Of a stretch of DNA of 64,000 bases, positions 11,176 through 19,448 are shown in pieces (positions within the stretch are counted from its first letter, which is position 1; the number at the start of each line of letters is the position of its first letter). A model generated the notes under the pieces. The model did no database searches, was not told where the DNA came from, and saw only the letters and a program-made list of their open reading frames with translations. The position numbers and the translations under genes are program-made. The stretch comes from Gammaproteobacteria bacterium (GTDB lineage: Bacteria > Pseudomonadota > Gammaproteobacteria > Nevskiales > Nevskiaceae), in NCBI GenBank assembly GCA_016182805.1, contig JACPFV010000011.1:1-64000 (forward strand), in the 5' to 3' direction.

Positions 11176-11973
11176 TCAGGCGGCAAATGAAATGGAGGCC
11201 GTGCCGATGCCGGCCAGGCTCAGGTCGAAGCGGTCGCCGGCCACGATGGGCAGCAGCGGCGCAAGCGAGCCGGACAGGATGATCTCCCCGGCCAGGAACG
11301 GAATGCCGAAGGCGCCCAGGGTGTTGGCCAGCCACGCGACGGCGGTGGCCGGATGGCCCTGTACCGCGCGGCCTTCGCCGGCGGCGACGTGCTGGCCGTT
11401 CCTGCGGATGTCCATCTTCACCGCGGCAAGGTCCAGCGATCGCGGATCCACCCGCGTGGCGCCGAGCGCGAACACGCCGCAGGAGGCGTTGTCCGCGACC
11501 GTGTCCTGGATGCGGATCTTCCAGTCGCGGATGCGCGAGTCCACGATCTCGAAACAAGGCATGACGTAGTCGGTGGCGTCCAGCACCTGCTTTTCCGTCA
11601 CGCCCGGTCCCTTCAAATCCTTCTTCAGCTTGAAGGCGATCTCGCCCTCGGCACGCGGCTGGATCAGCCCGGCCTTGGCGATGCCGACGGTGCTGCCGTC
11701 GGCGACCTGCATCTTGTCGAGCAGAAAACCGAAGTCCGGCTGGTGCACGCCCAGCATGTCCTGCACGGCCTTGCTGGTGACGCCGATCTTCTTGCCGACC
11801 ACGCGCTCGCCCTCGGCCTGGCGGCGTTCCAGCATGCGCAGGGAGATGCGGTAGGCGTCGTCAACATCAATCGCCGGTTCGCGCGCGGTCAGCGGCTCCA
11901 GCGTGCGGCGCGCGCGCAGGGCGGCGAACAGCTCATCGCCCAGTTGCCGGATCGTCGCGGGTGCGAGGGCCAT
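11176..11973 (-). CDS. 2-oxopent-4-enoate/2-hydroxydienoate hydratase
   Basis: FAH-fold hydratase of the MhpD/BphH/HsaE family, 265 residues from ATG 11973. It hydrates the 2-hydroxy-2,4-dienoate made by the upstream C-C hydrolase to the 4-hydroxy-2-oxo acid used by the aldolase. Characteristic segments are [26 protein letters not shown], with the acidic metal ligands in [10 protein letters not shown] near residue 107, and [13 protein letters not shown]. The start overlaps the hydrolase stop (TGATG at 11971-11975), indicating coupling. Specificity for the steroid-derived (TesE-like) or aromatic substrate cannot be read from sequence alone. Confidence 0.9.
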   Translation of the reverse strand: MALAPATIRQLGDELFAALRARRTLEPLTAREPAIDVDDAYRISLRMLERRQAEGERVVGKKIGVTSKAVQDMLGVHQPDFGFLLDKMQVADGSTVGIAKAGLIQPRAEGEIAFKLKKDLKGPGVTEKQVLDATDYVMPCFEIVDSRIRDWKIRIQDTVADNASCGVFALGATRVDPRSLDLAAVKMDIRRNGQHVAAGEGRAVQGHPATAVAWLANTLGAFGIPFLAGEIILSGSLAPLLPIVAGDRFDLSLAGIGTASISFAA

Positions 11974-12797
11974 CAGCCGTTCCGCAGGAAATCGAGGCAG
12001 GCGCGATTGAAGTAATCGCGGTGCTCGACCATGACCCAGTGCCCGCAGCGATTCACCAGCGTCATTTTCGCGTTGGGGCAACCGGCCGCGATCTTGGCCG
12101 CGCCGCCGACCGGGTTGAACTGGTCGTTCATGCCCCAGAAGCCCAGCACCGGGCACTGGATTTCGGGCAGGCGCGCGGTCATGTTCGGCACGCGCATGGT
12201 CGAAAGCACCGTGCGCGGTTGCAGGGCGCAGGTGGCGACGCGTTCGTCCACGATGTCGTCGGTGACCAGGCGCGGATCGTGGAGTTGCAGCGTCAGCAGT
12301 TCGCGCATGGACTGCCGGGTCAGCGGGCCGGCGGCGAACAGGGGCATCATCTTCTTGATGCCTTCCATCTGGAAGTACGCCTCGCGCTCCTCGACGCCGC
12401 CGGGCGCCATCAGGATCAGCTTGGAAACCTTGTCCGGGTGGGCGAGGGCGTAGCCCAGGGCAATGGCGCCGCCCAGCGAATTGCCCAGCAGCACGCAGCG
12501 CGGCAGCTTGAGCGCGGCGATGAAGCCGTGCAGCGCGCCGATGAAGAAGTCCAGGACGTACTCCCGGTTCTCCGGCTTGTCGGAAAGTCCGTAGCCCGGC
12601 AGGTCCGGCACCAGGGTGCGAAAGCCCGCCTCGGCGAACGCCGGGTAGTTCTTCTTGAAGTTGCTGTAACCGCTTGCGCCGGGGCCGCTGCCGTGGATGA
12701 ACACGATCGGCTCGCCGCTGCCGGCCTCGTGGTAGTGCAGGCGTAAACCGTCCGCGGTGGTGAGGTAGCGGCCTTCGGGGATCGGCGGGTTGGACAT
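11973..12797 (-). CDS. meta-cleavage product C-C hydrolase (TesD/HsaD/MhpC-like)
   Basis: Alpha/beta-hydrolase of 274 residues that cuts a carbon-carbon bond in ring-cleavage products. The oxyanion region is FIHGSGPGASGYSNF near residue 35. The nucleophile elbow is LLGNSLGGAIAL, the acid lies in WGMNDQFNPV, and the histidine in NRCGHWVMVEH, so the triad is complete. HGSGPGA is characteristic of BphD/MhpC/HsaD enzymes. It is the first gene of a five-gene operon with hydratase, dehydrogenase, aldolase and SRPBCC protein. A perfect TCGTCC-N4-GGACGA dyad lies 61 bp before the start. The KshA-type oxygenase and ketosteroid isomerase nearby make a steroid substrate (4,9-DSHA type) likely. No extradiol dioxygenase is in the window. 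Confidence 0.9.
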   Translation of the reverse strand: MSNPPIPEGRYLTTADGLRLHYHEAGSGEPIVFIHGSGPGASGYSNFKKNYPAFAEAGFRTLVPDLPGYGLSDKPENREYVLDFFIGALHGFIAALKLPRCVLLGNSLGGAIALGYALAHPDKVSKLILMAPGGVEEREAYFQMEGIKKMMPLFAAGPLTRQSMRELLTLQLHDPRLVTDDIVDERVATCALQPRTVLSTMRVPNMTARLPEIQCPVLGFWGMNDQFNPVGGAAKIAAGCPNAKMTLVNRCGHWVMVEHRDYFNRACLDFLRNG

Positions 12798-12858
12798 GGG
12801 GCGCGGCGCGGGCCAGGGCGGACGCAGGGGATGTTCCGGGACGGCGCCGGCGACTGCT

Positions 12859-12874
12859 TCGTCCTTTTGGACGA
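12859..12874 (-). promoter_or_regulatory. Candidate steroid-regulon operator 1 (hydrolase operon)
   Basis: Dyad TCGTCC-TTTT-GGACGA with perfect 6-bp arms, 61 bp before the start of the C-C hydrolase operon. Five related sites occur at 14621, 19371, 20229, 21882 and 23732, each before a steroid-related transcription unit. Reading toward the hydrolase, a weak GAACAT hexamer begins 22 nt after the dyad, which would put the dyad centre near -42.5. The divergent motA-like gene begins 116 bp on the other side. Confidence 0.6.
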
Positions 12875-12989
12875 CGGAGCCGCGGACGTGAGTATGTCTT
12901 ATCTCATTGACCCTGCCTGCCCGCGACCCTAGCCTCGTTTCCGGCCGCGCCGAGGCGGCGTTTTCAAGAACGGGCGGGGGTGTGTCCGC

Positions 12990-13805
12990 GTGGACTTGGC
13001 GACTTTGATCGGGCTCCTGGCCGGTGCGGCGCTGGTTGCCGTGGCGATCGCCCTGGGTCCCAGCGTGACGGCGTTCGTGGACGTTCCCAGCCTGCTGATC
13101 GTGGTCGGCGGCGCCGTCTCGGCAACCATGATGCGCTTCCCCCTGCGCCAGTGCTTCGGCGCCTTCCGCACCGCGCTGTCCAAGGCGTTCCGCGAGCAGG
13201 TCGAGACGCCGATGGAGCTGATCAAGGCGGCCCAGCACCTGGCCGAGGTCGCGCGCAAGTCCGGCCTGATCTCCCTGGAAAAGGAGACGGTCGCCAACGA
13301 GATGCTGGCGCGCGGCGTGCGCATGGCGGTAGACGGCCGCGACGCCGAGCACATCCGCGAGGTGCTGTCCAAGGAGATCAACACCGCGATCGAGCGCAGC
13401 CAGATGGGCGAGCGCATATTCCGCGCGCTCGGCGACTCAGCGCCCGCTTTCGGCATGATCGGCACGCTGGTCGGCCTGGTGCAGATGCTGACCAATCTGT
13501 CCGATCCGAAATCCATCGGGCCGGCGATGGCGGTTGCCCTGCTGACCACGCTGTACGGCGCCGTGCTCGCCAACCTCGTGTTCATGCCGATCGCGGACAA
13601 GCTACAGGCGCGCGCGCTGGACGAGGCGAACAAGAAGGCGCTGATCCTGCACGGCGTGCTCGGCATCCAGCGCAGCCTCAACCCGCGCGTCCTCTACGAA
13701 CAGCTCGAAGCGTACCTGCCGCGCGGGCAGGGCGACGCGCAGCAGCCGGAGGCGCGCGGCGGCGCGCCGTCGCAGACCGGCAAGGCGCCCGGCGGGGCGC
13801 GTTAG
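12990..13805 (+). CDS. MotA/PomA-like stator protein
   Basis: Membrane subunit of an ion-driven stator, 271 residues from a GTG start. It has four hydrophobic segments: LIGLLAGAALVAVAIALG, VPSLLIVVGGAVSATMM, and a C-terminal pair including FGMIGTLVGLVQMLTNL and MAVALLTTLYGAVLANLVFMP. The cytoplasmic loop carries the usual charged helices. It lies 7 nt before the MotB-like gene, so they form a pair. No other flagellar gene is in the window; such isolated pairs can be secondary flagellar stators (MotCD/PomAB type). The tail after residue 245 is Gly/Ala/Gln-rich. Confidence 0.88.
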   Translation: MDLATLIGLLAGAALVAVAIALGPSVTAFVDVPSLLIVVGGAVSATMMRFPLRQCFGAFRTALSKAFREQVETPMELIKAAQHLAEVARKSGLISLEKETVANEMLARGVRMAVDGRDAEHIREVLSKEINTAIERSQMGERIFRALGDSAPAFGMIGTLVGLVQMLTNLSDPKSIGPAMAVALLTTLYGAVLANLVFMPIADKLQARALDEANKKALILHGVLGIQRSLNPRVLYEQLEAYLPRGQGDAQQPEARGGAPSQTGKAPGGAR

Positions 13806-13812
13806 GACGGTC

Positions 13813-14610
13813 ATGGCAACTCCCATCCAGACCTTGGGCAGTCCGGCGTGGATGACCACCTTCGCCGACCTGATGTCGCTGATGATGACGTTCTTCGTGC
13901 TGATGTTCGCGATGTCGGAGACGGACGTGGCCAAGTACCGCGCCATCGCCGGCTCGCTGGCGGAGGCCTTTGGCGGCGCGCAGCTGGACGACCGCGAGAC
14001 CCGGATGCTGCGCGGGATCGCCGCGGCCGAGAGCCGCGACGGGGCGCAAGGCACGCCCGCCGAGCCCGCCGAGCCCGCCGAGTCCGCCGCGCAGGAGGCG
14101 CGCGGGTCGGCGCCGCCGCCGGACCAGGTCCTGCTGGAACGGCTCCAGGCCGGCCTGGTCGACGAACTTGCGGCGGAGCGCCTCATCGTCGAGCGCCACG
14201 AGCGCAAGGTGATCGTCCGCTTTCCCGAGCACATCTCGTTCCGGTCGGGGCGGGACGAGCTGGTTCCGGAGGCGGTGCCCCTGGTGCGGAAGGTGGTCGG
14301 CCTGCTGGGCGCGGACGCGGTCCGCATCACCGTCGCCGGCCATACCGACGACCGTCCGATTTCCACCCAGCGGTTCCGCTCGAACTGGGACCTGTCCGCG
14401 GCGCGCGCCGTGTCGGTGGCGGAGCAGGTGCTGGCCGGCGGGATCGACAGCGGCCGCCTCGTGGTCAGCGGCCACGCCGATACGCAGTCGCTTGAGCCCA
14501 ATGCCACCGAGGACGGCCGCGCCCGCAACCGGCGCGTGGAGATCGTCGTGGAATATCCCGCCCCGGCGGACGCGGGTGCGGATGCCGCGGCCGATCCGCC
14601 TCCGGCGTAG
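13813..14610 (+). CDS. MotB/PomB-like stator protein with OmpA domain
   Basis: Peptidoglycan-anchored stator subunit, 265 residues. The single N-terminal membrane helix is TTFADLMSLMMTFFVLMFAM near residues 15-35, whose Asp in TFADLM is the ion-binding residue in the family. A PAEPAEPAES-type linker follows near residues 80-95. The C-terminal OmpA/MotB domain contains VAGHTDDRPI and FRSNWDLSAARAVSVAEQVL. It is paired with the MotA-like gene upstream. The next gene, an SDR, starts after a candidate operator at 14621. Confidence 0.9.
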   Translation: MATPIQTLGSPAWMTTFADLMSLMMTFFVLMFAMSETDVAKYRAIAGSLAEAFGGAQLDDRETRMLRGIAAAESRDGAQGTPAEPAEPAESAAQEARGSAPPPDQVLLERLQAGLVDELAAERLIVERHERKVIVRFPEHISFRSGRDELVPEAVPLVRKVVGLLGADAVRITVAGHTDDRPISTQRFRSNWDLSAARAVSVAEQVLAGGIDSGRLVVSGHADTQSLEPNATEDGRARNRRVEIVVEYPAPADAGADAAADPPPA

Positions 14611-14620
14611 CCCGCCGATA

Positions 14621-14636
14621 TCACCCGTTCGGACGA
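14621..14636 (+). promoter_or_regulatory. Candidate steroid-regulon operator 2 (SDR-DUF3604 unit)
   Basis: TCACCC-GTTC-GGACGA, fitting TCRYCC-N4-GGRYGA, lies 56 bp before the SDR start at 14693. A TAGGAT hexamer at 14659-14664, 22 nt after the dyad, could be the -10 element and would centre the dyad at -42.5. The two arms are not perfectly complementary, but each matches the half-site consensus. Confidence 0.5.
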
Positions 14637-14692
14637 CAGGAAGCCTCCCCCAAACGCCTAGGATGATGGCCTGCGCGGGGGGCAGGCGGGCG

Positions 14693-15460
14693 ATGGCGGA
14701 TCACGCAAGAGTCGTGCTGGTGACCGGCGGCGCCAAGGGCGTTGGCCGCGGTGTCGGCGAGCGGTTCCTGGCGGCGGGGGCGCGCGTCTTCGTGTGCGGC
14801 CGCGAGACGCCGGCGGAGCTTCCGGCCGCCGGCGGGCGCGCCGCCGAGTTCATCCCTGCGGACGTCCGCGACGTCCAGGCGCGCGACGCGCTGTTCGCGG
14901 AAATCCTGGCCCGCGCCGGGCGTCTCGACGTCCTGGTGAACAATGCCGGCGGCGCGCCTTTCGCATTGGCCGACAAGGCATCGCCGCGCTTTCACGAGGC
15001 GATCGTCCAGCTCAATCTGCTGGCGCCGCTGCACCTGGCGCAGAAGGCCAACGCCTTGATGCAGGCGCAGGACGGCGGCGGCGTGATTGTGTTCGTCGCC
15101 AGCATCGGCGCGCTGCGGCCCTCGCCGGGCACCGCGGCGTACGGCGCGGCCAAGGCGGGCATCGTGAGCCTCACGCAGTCGCTGGCGGTGGAATGGGCGC
15201 CCAAGGTGCGCGTGGTCGCGGTCAGCCCGGGTCTGGTCCGGACCGAGCAGTCGCATCTGCATTACGGCGACGAGGTCGGCATCGCCGCGGTCGCCGCCAC
15301 CGTCCCGCTCGGCCGCCTGGCGACGCCGGGCGACATCGGCGAGGCCTGCGTGTGGCTGGCCTCGCCGGCGGCGGCCTACGCCTCCGGCACCAACCTGGTC
15401 CTGCACGGCGGCGGCGAGCGCCCGGCGTTTCTTTCCGCGGCGCAGGTGAACAAGCCCTGA
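14693..15460 (+). CDS. Short-chain dehydrogenase/reductase
   Basis: Classical NAD(P)-dependent SDR, 255 residues from ATG 14693. The cofactor motif is VTGGAKGVGRGVGERF near residue 10, NNAG near residue 83, the catalytic Ser lies in VFVASIGALRPS, and the YxxxK pair in AAYGAAKAGIVSL. The C-terminal ATPGDIGEACVWLASPAA and YASGTNLVLHGGGE are typical. It is first in a tight unit with the DUF3604, PPIase and HupE-like genes (9-nt, 0-nt and overlapping junctions) and follows candidate operator 2. A hydroxysteroid or hydroxyacyl-CoA substrate is plausible from context but unproven. Confidence 0.9.
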   Translation: MADHARVVLVTGGAKGVGRGVGERFLAAGARVFVCGRETPAELPAAGGRAAEFIPADVRDVQARDALFAEILARAGRLDVLVNNAGGAPFALADKASPRFHEAIVQLNLLAPLHLAQKANALMQAQDGGGVIVFVASIGALRPSPGTAAYGAAKAGIVSLTQSLAVEWAPKVRVVAVSPGLVRTEQSHLHYGDEVGIAAVAATVPLGRLATPGDIGEACVWLASPAAAYASGTNLVLHGGGERPAFLSAAQVNKP

Positions 15461-15469
15461 GGGGGACGC

Positions 15470-17413
15470 ATGCGGCGGACACTCGGCATCTTGCTGCTGC
15501 CACTGCTGGCGGCCTGCACGGACGGGGGCGGCGGCGCGCCGAAGCTCGCTCCGGCCGGTGAAGTGCGCTGCCATCACTACAACGCGAAGCGCCAGCCGTT
15601 TTTCGGCGACCTGCACGTCCACACCAAGTACTCGCTCGATGCCAACACGCAGGGCACCATCATCGATCCGCACGAGGCGTACCGCTTCGCGCAGGGCGAG
15701 GAGGTCGGCATCCAGCCGTACACGGCCGAGGGCGTGCCGTTGCGGCATGCGCAGCTCGCGCGGCCGCTGGATTTCACCGCCGTCACCGACCACGCCGAGC
15801 TGTTCGGCGAGACCGAGATCTGCACCAATCCGGAACTGGACGGCTACGACTCGCCGGAATGCCGTTTCTACCGCGCCGCCCCGGCGCAGGCCTTCATCTT
15901 CTTCAACCTGATGGGACCGGGCCTGTTCGGGCTGCCGACCGCCGACGGCGGCGAGGCGATCCCGCGCCTGCCGTTCTGCGGGCTTGGCGGCGAGCGCTGC
16001 ATCGAGGCCTCGAAGACGCCCTGGCGCGACATCCAGCGCGCCGCCGACGCCTTCTACGACCGCAGCGCCGAATGCCGCTTCACCACCTTCGTCGGCTACG
16101 AATGGACCGGCGCGCCGGAGTCCAACAATCTGCACCGCAACGTCATCTTCGAATCGGAAATCGTGCCGGAGATTCCCGCGAGCTATTACGAGACGCCGGA
16201 GCCGGAGCTGCTGTGGCAGGCGCTGGACGAGCACTGCCGCGGCGACGAGGGCTGCAACGTGCTGACCATCCCGCACAACTCCAATCTCAGCGGCGGCCTG
16301 ATGTTTGCCCGGCAGCACCCCGACGACAAGGCGATGGACGCGGAATATGCGCAGGCGCGCCAGCAGAACGAGCCGTTGGCGGAGATCTACCAGCACAAGG
16401 GGCAGTCGGAGTGCCTCGGCACCGGCGGCGCCGGCGCGGCGGACGAGCAATGCGGCTTCGAGTTGCTGCCGTACCGCAACTTCGCCGGCAGCCAGGTGCA
16501 CCCGGCGTTCAGCGGCCCGCCGCTGGAGCAGGACTTCCTGCGCTCGGCGCTTAAGGAGGGCTTGCGGCTGGAGCAGGCGCTGGGCGTCAATCCGTTCAAA
16601 TACGGCCTCATCGGCAGCTCCGACACCCACCTCGGCACGCCGGGCCTCGTCAACGAATCCGGCTATCCGGGGCATGGCGGCGCCGGCGGCAGCGCGCGCA
16701 ACGAAGTTCCACCGGGGCTGTCGGACCGCATCGAGAACAGTCCCGGCGGCCTGGCCGTGCTGTGGGCCGAACAGAACACGCGGCCCTCGCTGTTCGCGGC
16801 GATGCGCCGGCGCGAGGCGTACGCGACCAGCGGCACGCGGCCGGTGGTCCGCTTCTTCGCGGGCTGGGACCTGCCGCAGGGGTTGTGCGCCAGCCACGAC
16901 TTCGCCGGCGAAGGCTACCGCCGCGGAGTGCCGATGGGATCGGACCTGCCTGCGTCGCGGGCCGCCGGAGCGCGGCCGCGCTTCGCGGTGTCGGCGCTGC
17001 GCGACCCCAGCGCGGATGGCGAGTCTGCCGAGCCCTTGCAGCGCATCCAGATCGTCAAGGGTTGGATTGTCGACGGCGACAAGCGCGAGAAGGTTTACGA
17101 AGTCGCCGGCGACCCGAACAACGGCGCCAGCGTGGACCTGTCCACCTGCGAAACCTCCGGTCGCGGATTCGCCAGCCTGTGCACCGTCTGGGAAGACCCG
17201 GACTTCGATGCCGCGCAGCCGGCGTTCTACTACGCCCGCGTGCTGGAGAATCCGAGCTGCCGCTGGGCTACGCGGCAATGCCTTGCGGCCAAGGTGGATT
17301 GCAGCGACGCCGATTCGGTGCCCAAGGAATTTGCCGGTTGCTGCGATGCGAACTACCCGAAGACGGTGCAGGAGCGCGCCTGGACTTCGCCGATCTGGTA
17401 TCGGCCGCAGTAA
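15470..17413 (+). CDS. DUF3604 (PHP-like) predicted lipoprotein
   Basis: Protein of 647 residues with a lipoprotein signal LLLPLLAAC (lipobox cysteine near residue 16). The DUF3604 domain begins FFGDLHVHTKYSLDA near residue 46, with metal-ligand-like histidines (HVHT), then FTAVTDHAELFGE, VLTIPHNSNLSGG and YGLIGSSDTHLGTPG, a pattern like PHP-fold metallo-phosphoesterases. Many cysteines in the body suggest disulfides outside the cytoplasm. It is followed without a gap by the PPIase gene. The enzymatic function of DUF3604 is not settled. Its place in an operon with an SDR under a candidate steroid operator hints at a link to steroid metabolism; that is inference. Confidence 0.85.
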   Translation: MRRTLGILLLPLLAACTDGGGGAPKLAPAGEVRCHHYNAKRQPFFGDLHVHTKYSLDANTQGTIIDPHEAYRFAQGEEVGIQPYTAEGVPLRHAQLARPLDFTAVTDHAELFGETEICTNPELDGYDSPECRFYRAAPAQAFIFFNLMGPGLFGLPTADGGEAIPRLPFCGLGGERCIEASKTPWRDIQRAADAFYDRSAECRFTTFVGYEWTGAPESNNLHRNVIFESEIVPEIPASYYETPEPELLWQALDEHCRGDEGCNVLTIPHNSNLSGGLMFARQHPDDKAMDAEYAQARQQNEPLAEIYQHKGQSECLGTGGAGAADEQCGFELLPYRNFAGSQVHPAFSGPPLEQDFLRSALKEGLRLEQALGVNPFKYGLIGSSDTHLGTPGLVNESGYPGHGGAGGSARNEVPPGLSDRIENSPGGLAVLWAEQNTRPSLFAAMRRREAYATSGTRPVVRFFAGWDLPQGLCASHDFAGEGYRRGVPMGSDLPASRAAGARPRFAVSALRDPSADGESAEPLQRIQIVKGWIVDGDKREKVYEVAGDPNNGASVDLSTCETSGRGFASLCTVWEDPDFDAAQPAFYYARVLENPSCRWATRQCLAAKVDCSDADSVPKEFAGCCDANYPKTVQERAWTSPIWYRPQ

Positions 17414-18343
17414 ATGTTGCGCCGCCTCGCGCGCCAGCCGCTGCTTCATTTCCTCGTGCTCGGCGGCCTGCTGTTCGCTGCGCAGAACCTTCTGAAGCCG
17501 CGCCATCCGATCCACGTCACCGCCGCCGACGTGCAGCGCCTGCGCGAGGACTGGCGGCGCGAGACCGGCCGGGCGCCGACACCGGTCGAGCTGCAAGCCA
17601 GTCTCGATCATTGGCTCGGCGACGAAGCTCTGCTGCGCGAGGCGCTGCGGCTGGGCCTGGACCGCCGCGACGCGGTGGCGCGACGGCGCCTGCTGATGAA
17701 TTTGCGCTTCGCGTTTCCCGATGGACCGGACGATGAGGCGGCGCTGCTGAAGGATGCCGAGGCGCTGGAAATGCAGTCCAGCGACGTCGTCGTGCGCCGC
17801 CGCCTGATCCAGGCGATGGAGCAGCGCTTGCTCGGCGAGCAGCGGCTGGCTGAGCGCGAGCTGACGGATTACGTCGCGGCGCATTCGGAGCGCTACGGCG
17901 CGCACGTGCGCTACCGGTTCCGGCAGGTGTTTCTGGCGGCGGGACGGCCGCCGGACGACGCGCGGCGCATCCTGGCGCAACTGCGGGCGCAGCCGTGGCC
18001 GGAGACGCTTCCCGGCGATCCGTTCCTGCTGGGGCAGCGTTTCGACGGGCTGACCGCGGCCGAGGTCGCGCGCCAGCTCGGCCGGGAGGTGGCGGAAGCC
18101 GTCGCCGGCGCGGCAACCGGCGCATGGACCGGGCCGGTCGCCTCGCCGTACGGCTTGCATCTGCTGCAAGTGGAAGAGGCGATGCCCGGTGCGCCGGCCG
18201 CGCCGGACGCCGTGCGCCGCCAGGCCGCCTATGCACTGCTGGCGGAGCGCGAGGCGCAGGCGCTGGCCGCCGCGCGGGTGCAGTTGCGGCAGTGCTACGG
18301 CGTCGTCGTGGACGACGAAGGCGGCTTGAGGAAATCGGCGTGA
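17414..18343 (+). CDS. Parvulin-like peptidyl-prolyl isomerase, membrane-anchored
   Basis: Protein of 309 residues with an N-terminal membrane segment (LLHFLVLGGLLFAAQNLL, residues 11-28), so the body is probably periplasmic. The central part has the SurA/PpiC-like helical arrangement (VELQASLDHWLGDEALLREA). A degenerate rotamase region includes VRYRFRQVFLA and WTGPVASPYGLHLLQVEEA. Its ATG follows directly after the DUF3604 stop, and its stop overlaps the next gene (GTGA). It may fold the DUF3604 or HupE-like partner; isomerase activity is not certain. Confidence 0.78.
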   Translation: MLRRLARQPLLHFLVLGGLLFAAQNLLKPRHPIHVTAADVQRLREDWRRETGRAPTPVELQASLDHWLGDEALLREALRLGLDRRDAVARRRLLMNLRFAFPDGPDDEAALLKDAEALEMQSSDVVVRRRLIQAMEQRLLGEQRLAERELTDYVAAHSERYGAHVRYRFRQVFLAAGRPPDDARRILAQLRAQPWPETLPGDPFLLGQRFDGLTAAEVARQLGREVAEAVAGAATGAWTGPVASPYGLHLLQVEEAMPGAPAAPDAVRRQAAYALLAEREAQALAAARVQLRQCYGVVVDDEGGLRKSA

Positions 18344-19347
18344 TACGCCACGCCCTGCGTGCCGCGAGCCTGCTGCTGGCCTTGCTGCTCGCGCCGCCGG
18401 CGAGCGCGCACCCGCTGGCGCCCGCGCTGCTGGAGCTGCACGAAGCGGGCGAGGGTCGCTACGAGGTGCTGTGGCGCGGCTCGGTGTCGGCGGCGCTCGG
18501 TGTCGAGCCGCAATTTCCGGCCGCGTGCCGGCGCCTGCGGGAACCGGAAGCGGAGCGGGAAGGGCGCCGTACCTTGACCTTGCGTTGGACCCTGCACTGC
18601 GCCGGCGGGCTGGACGGCCGCGAGATCTCGGTGGCCGGCCTCGACCGCGCCGGCATCAACGCGATCCTGCGCCTGCGGCGTGCGGATGATCGCGTGCAAA
18701 AGGCCTTGCTGGATGCGCGCAAGCCTGGATATATCGTTCCGTCAACGGCGGAAGCCTCGGCGGTGTTCCCGGCCTATTTGCGGTTGGGCGGCGGCCACCT
18801 GCTGCTCGGCTTCGATCACCTGCTGTTCGTGCTGGGACTCGTGCTGCTGATCGCGCGACGCGGGGCTCTGGTGCTGGCGGTGTCGGCATTCACGCTGGGG
18901 CACAGCCTGACGCTGGCGCTGGCGACGCTGGCTGTGCTCGGTATTCCACCCGTCCAGGCCGAACTGGGGATCGCGCTCTCCATCCTGGCTCTGGCCGTCG
19001 AGCTGGCGCGGCGCGGAACCGGCGGCGCCGGCTGGATGGCCCGCTACCCCTGGCAAATGGCGCTCGCTTTCGGCTTGCTGCATGGCCTGGGCTTCGCCGG
19101 GGCGTTGGCCGAAGTCGGTCTGCCGCGGGCGGACCTCGCGTGGGCGCTGCTGGCCTTCAATCTCGGTATCGAGGCGGGGCAGTTGCTGGTCATCGCCCTC
19201 GCGCTCGCGCTGCTGCAAGTTGCGCGCGCCGCGGCCGGGAGCGTGCCGTCCACCTTGGGCACGGTGGCGCGCGCGCTGCCGGCGTACTCAATCGGGACGC
19301 TGGCGGCGTTCTGGTGCTTCGAGAGGGCCGTCCAGCTCGGGCTTTGA
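18340..19347 (+). CDS. HupE/UreJ-like membrane protein with periplasmic domain
   Basis: Protein of 335 residues from GTG 18340, which overlaps the PPIase stop. It has a cleavable signal (LLLALLLAPPASAHPLAP), a roughly 120-residue periplasmic domain, then six or seven hydrophobic helices. HLLLGFDHLLFVLGL, FTLGHSLTLALATL and FGLLHGLGFAGALAEVG are the His-rich motifs of the HupE/UreJ_2 family. The family name comes from hydrogenase/urease accessory Ni carriers, but no Ni enzyme genes are nearby. It is the third member of the DUF3604-PPIase-HupE trio, probably co-transcribed with the SDR at 14693. Confidence 0.82.
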   Translation: MIRHALRAASLLLALLLAPPASAHPLAPALLELHEAGEGRYEVLWRGSVSAALGVEPQFPAACRRLREPEAEREGRRTLTLRWTLHCAGGLDGREISVAGLDRAGINAILRLRRADDRVQKALLDARKPGYIVPSTAEASAVFPAYLRLGGGHLLLGFDHLLFVLGLVLLIARRGALVLAVSAFTLGHSLTLALATLAVLGIPPVQAELGIALSILALAVELARRGTGGAGWMARYPWQMALAFGLLHGLGFAGALAEVGLPRADLAWALLAFNLGIEAGQLLVIALALALLQVARAAAGSVPSTLGTVARALPAYSIGTLAAFWCFERAVQLGL

Positions 19348-19370
19348 TCCGCGGCGCTGTGCCGCGCGGC

Positions 19371-19386
19371 TCGTCCCATCGGGTGA
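19371..19386 (+). promoter_or_regulatory. Candidate steroid-regulon operator 3 (atypical SDR)
   Basis: TCGTCC-CATC-GGGTGA lies 62 bp before the SDR start at 19449 and only 24 bp after the HupE-like stop. It matches TCRYCC-N4-GGRYGA exactly. A weak GACAAT hexamer at 19410-19415, 23 nt after the dyad, is a possible -10. Confidence 0.55.
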
Positions 19387-19448
19387 GGCTGGGGCGTGGA
19401 CGGCGTACCGACAATGCCGGCAACCATAACAGGCCGTCGAGGGTGCTC

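Noticed and set aside
12907-12935. TTGACC and TAGCCT, 17 nt apart, as the promoter of the motA-like gene
   Set aside because: The spacing is good but the -10 matches the consensus at only three positions; kept out of the feature list.
14621-18169. Very long open frame on the minus strand opposite the SDR-DUF3604-PPIase genes
   Set aside because: It is Arg/Ala/Gln-rich antisense sequence typical of GC-rich coding DNA; the plus strand holds clear family motifs in the same place.
18340-19347. Hydrogenase or urease accessory Ni transporter
   Set aside because: The family name suggests this, but no hydrogenase, urease or Ni-handling gene is in the window, so a Ni role is not claimed.
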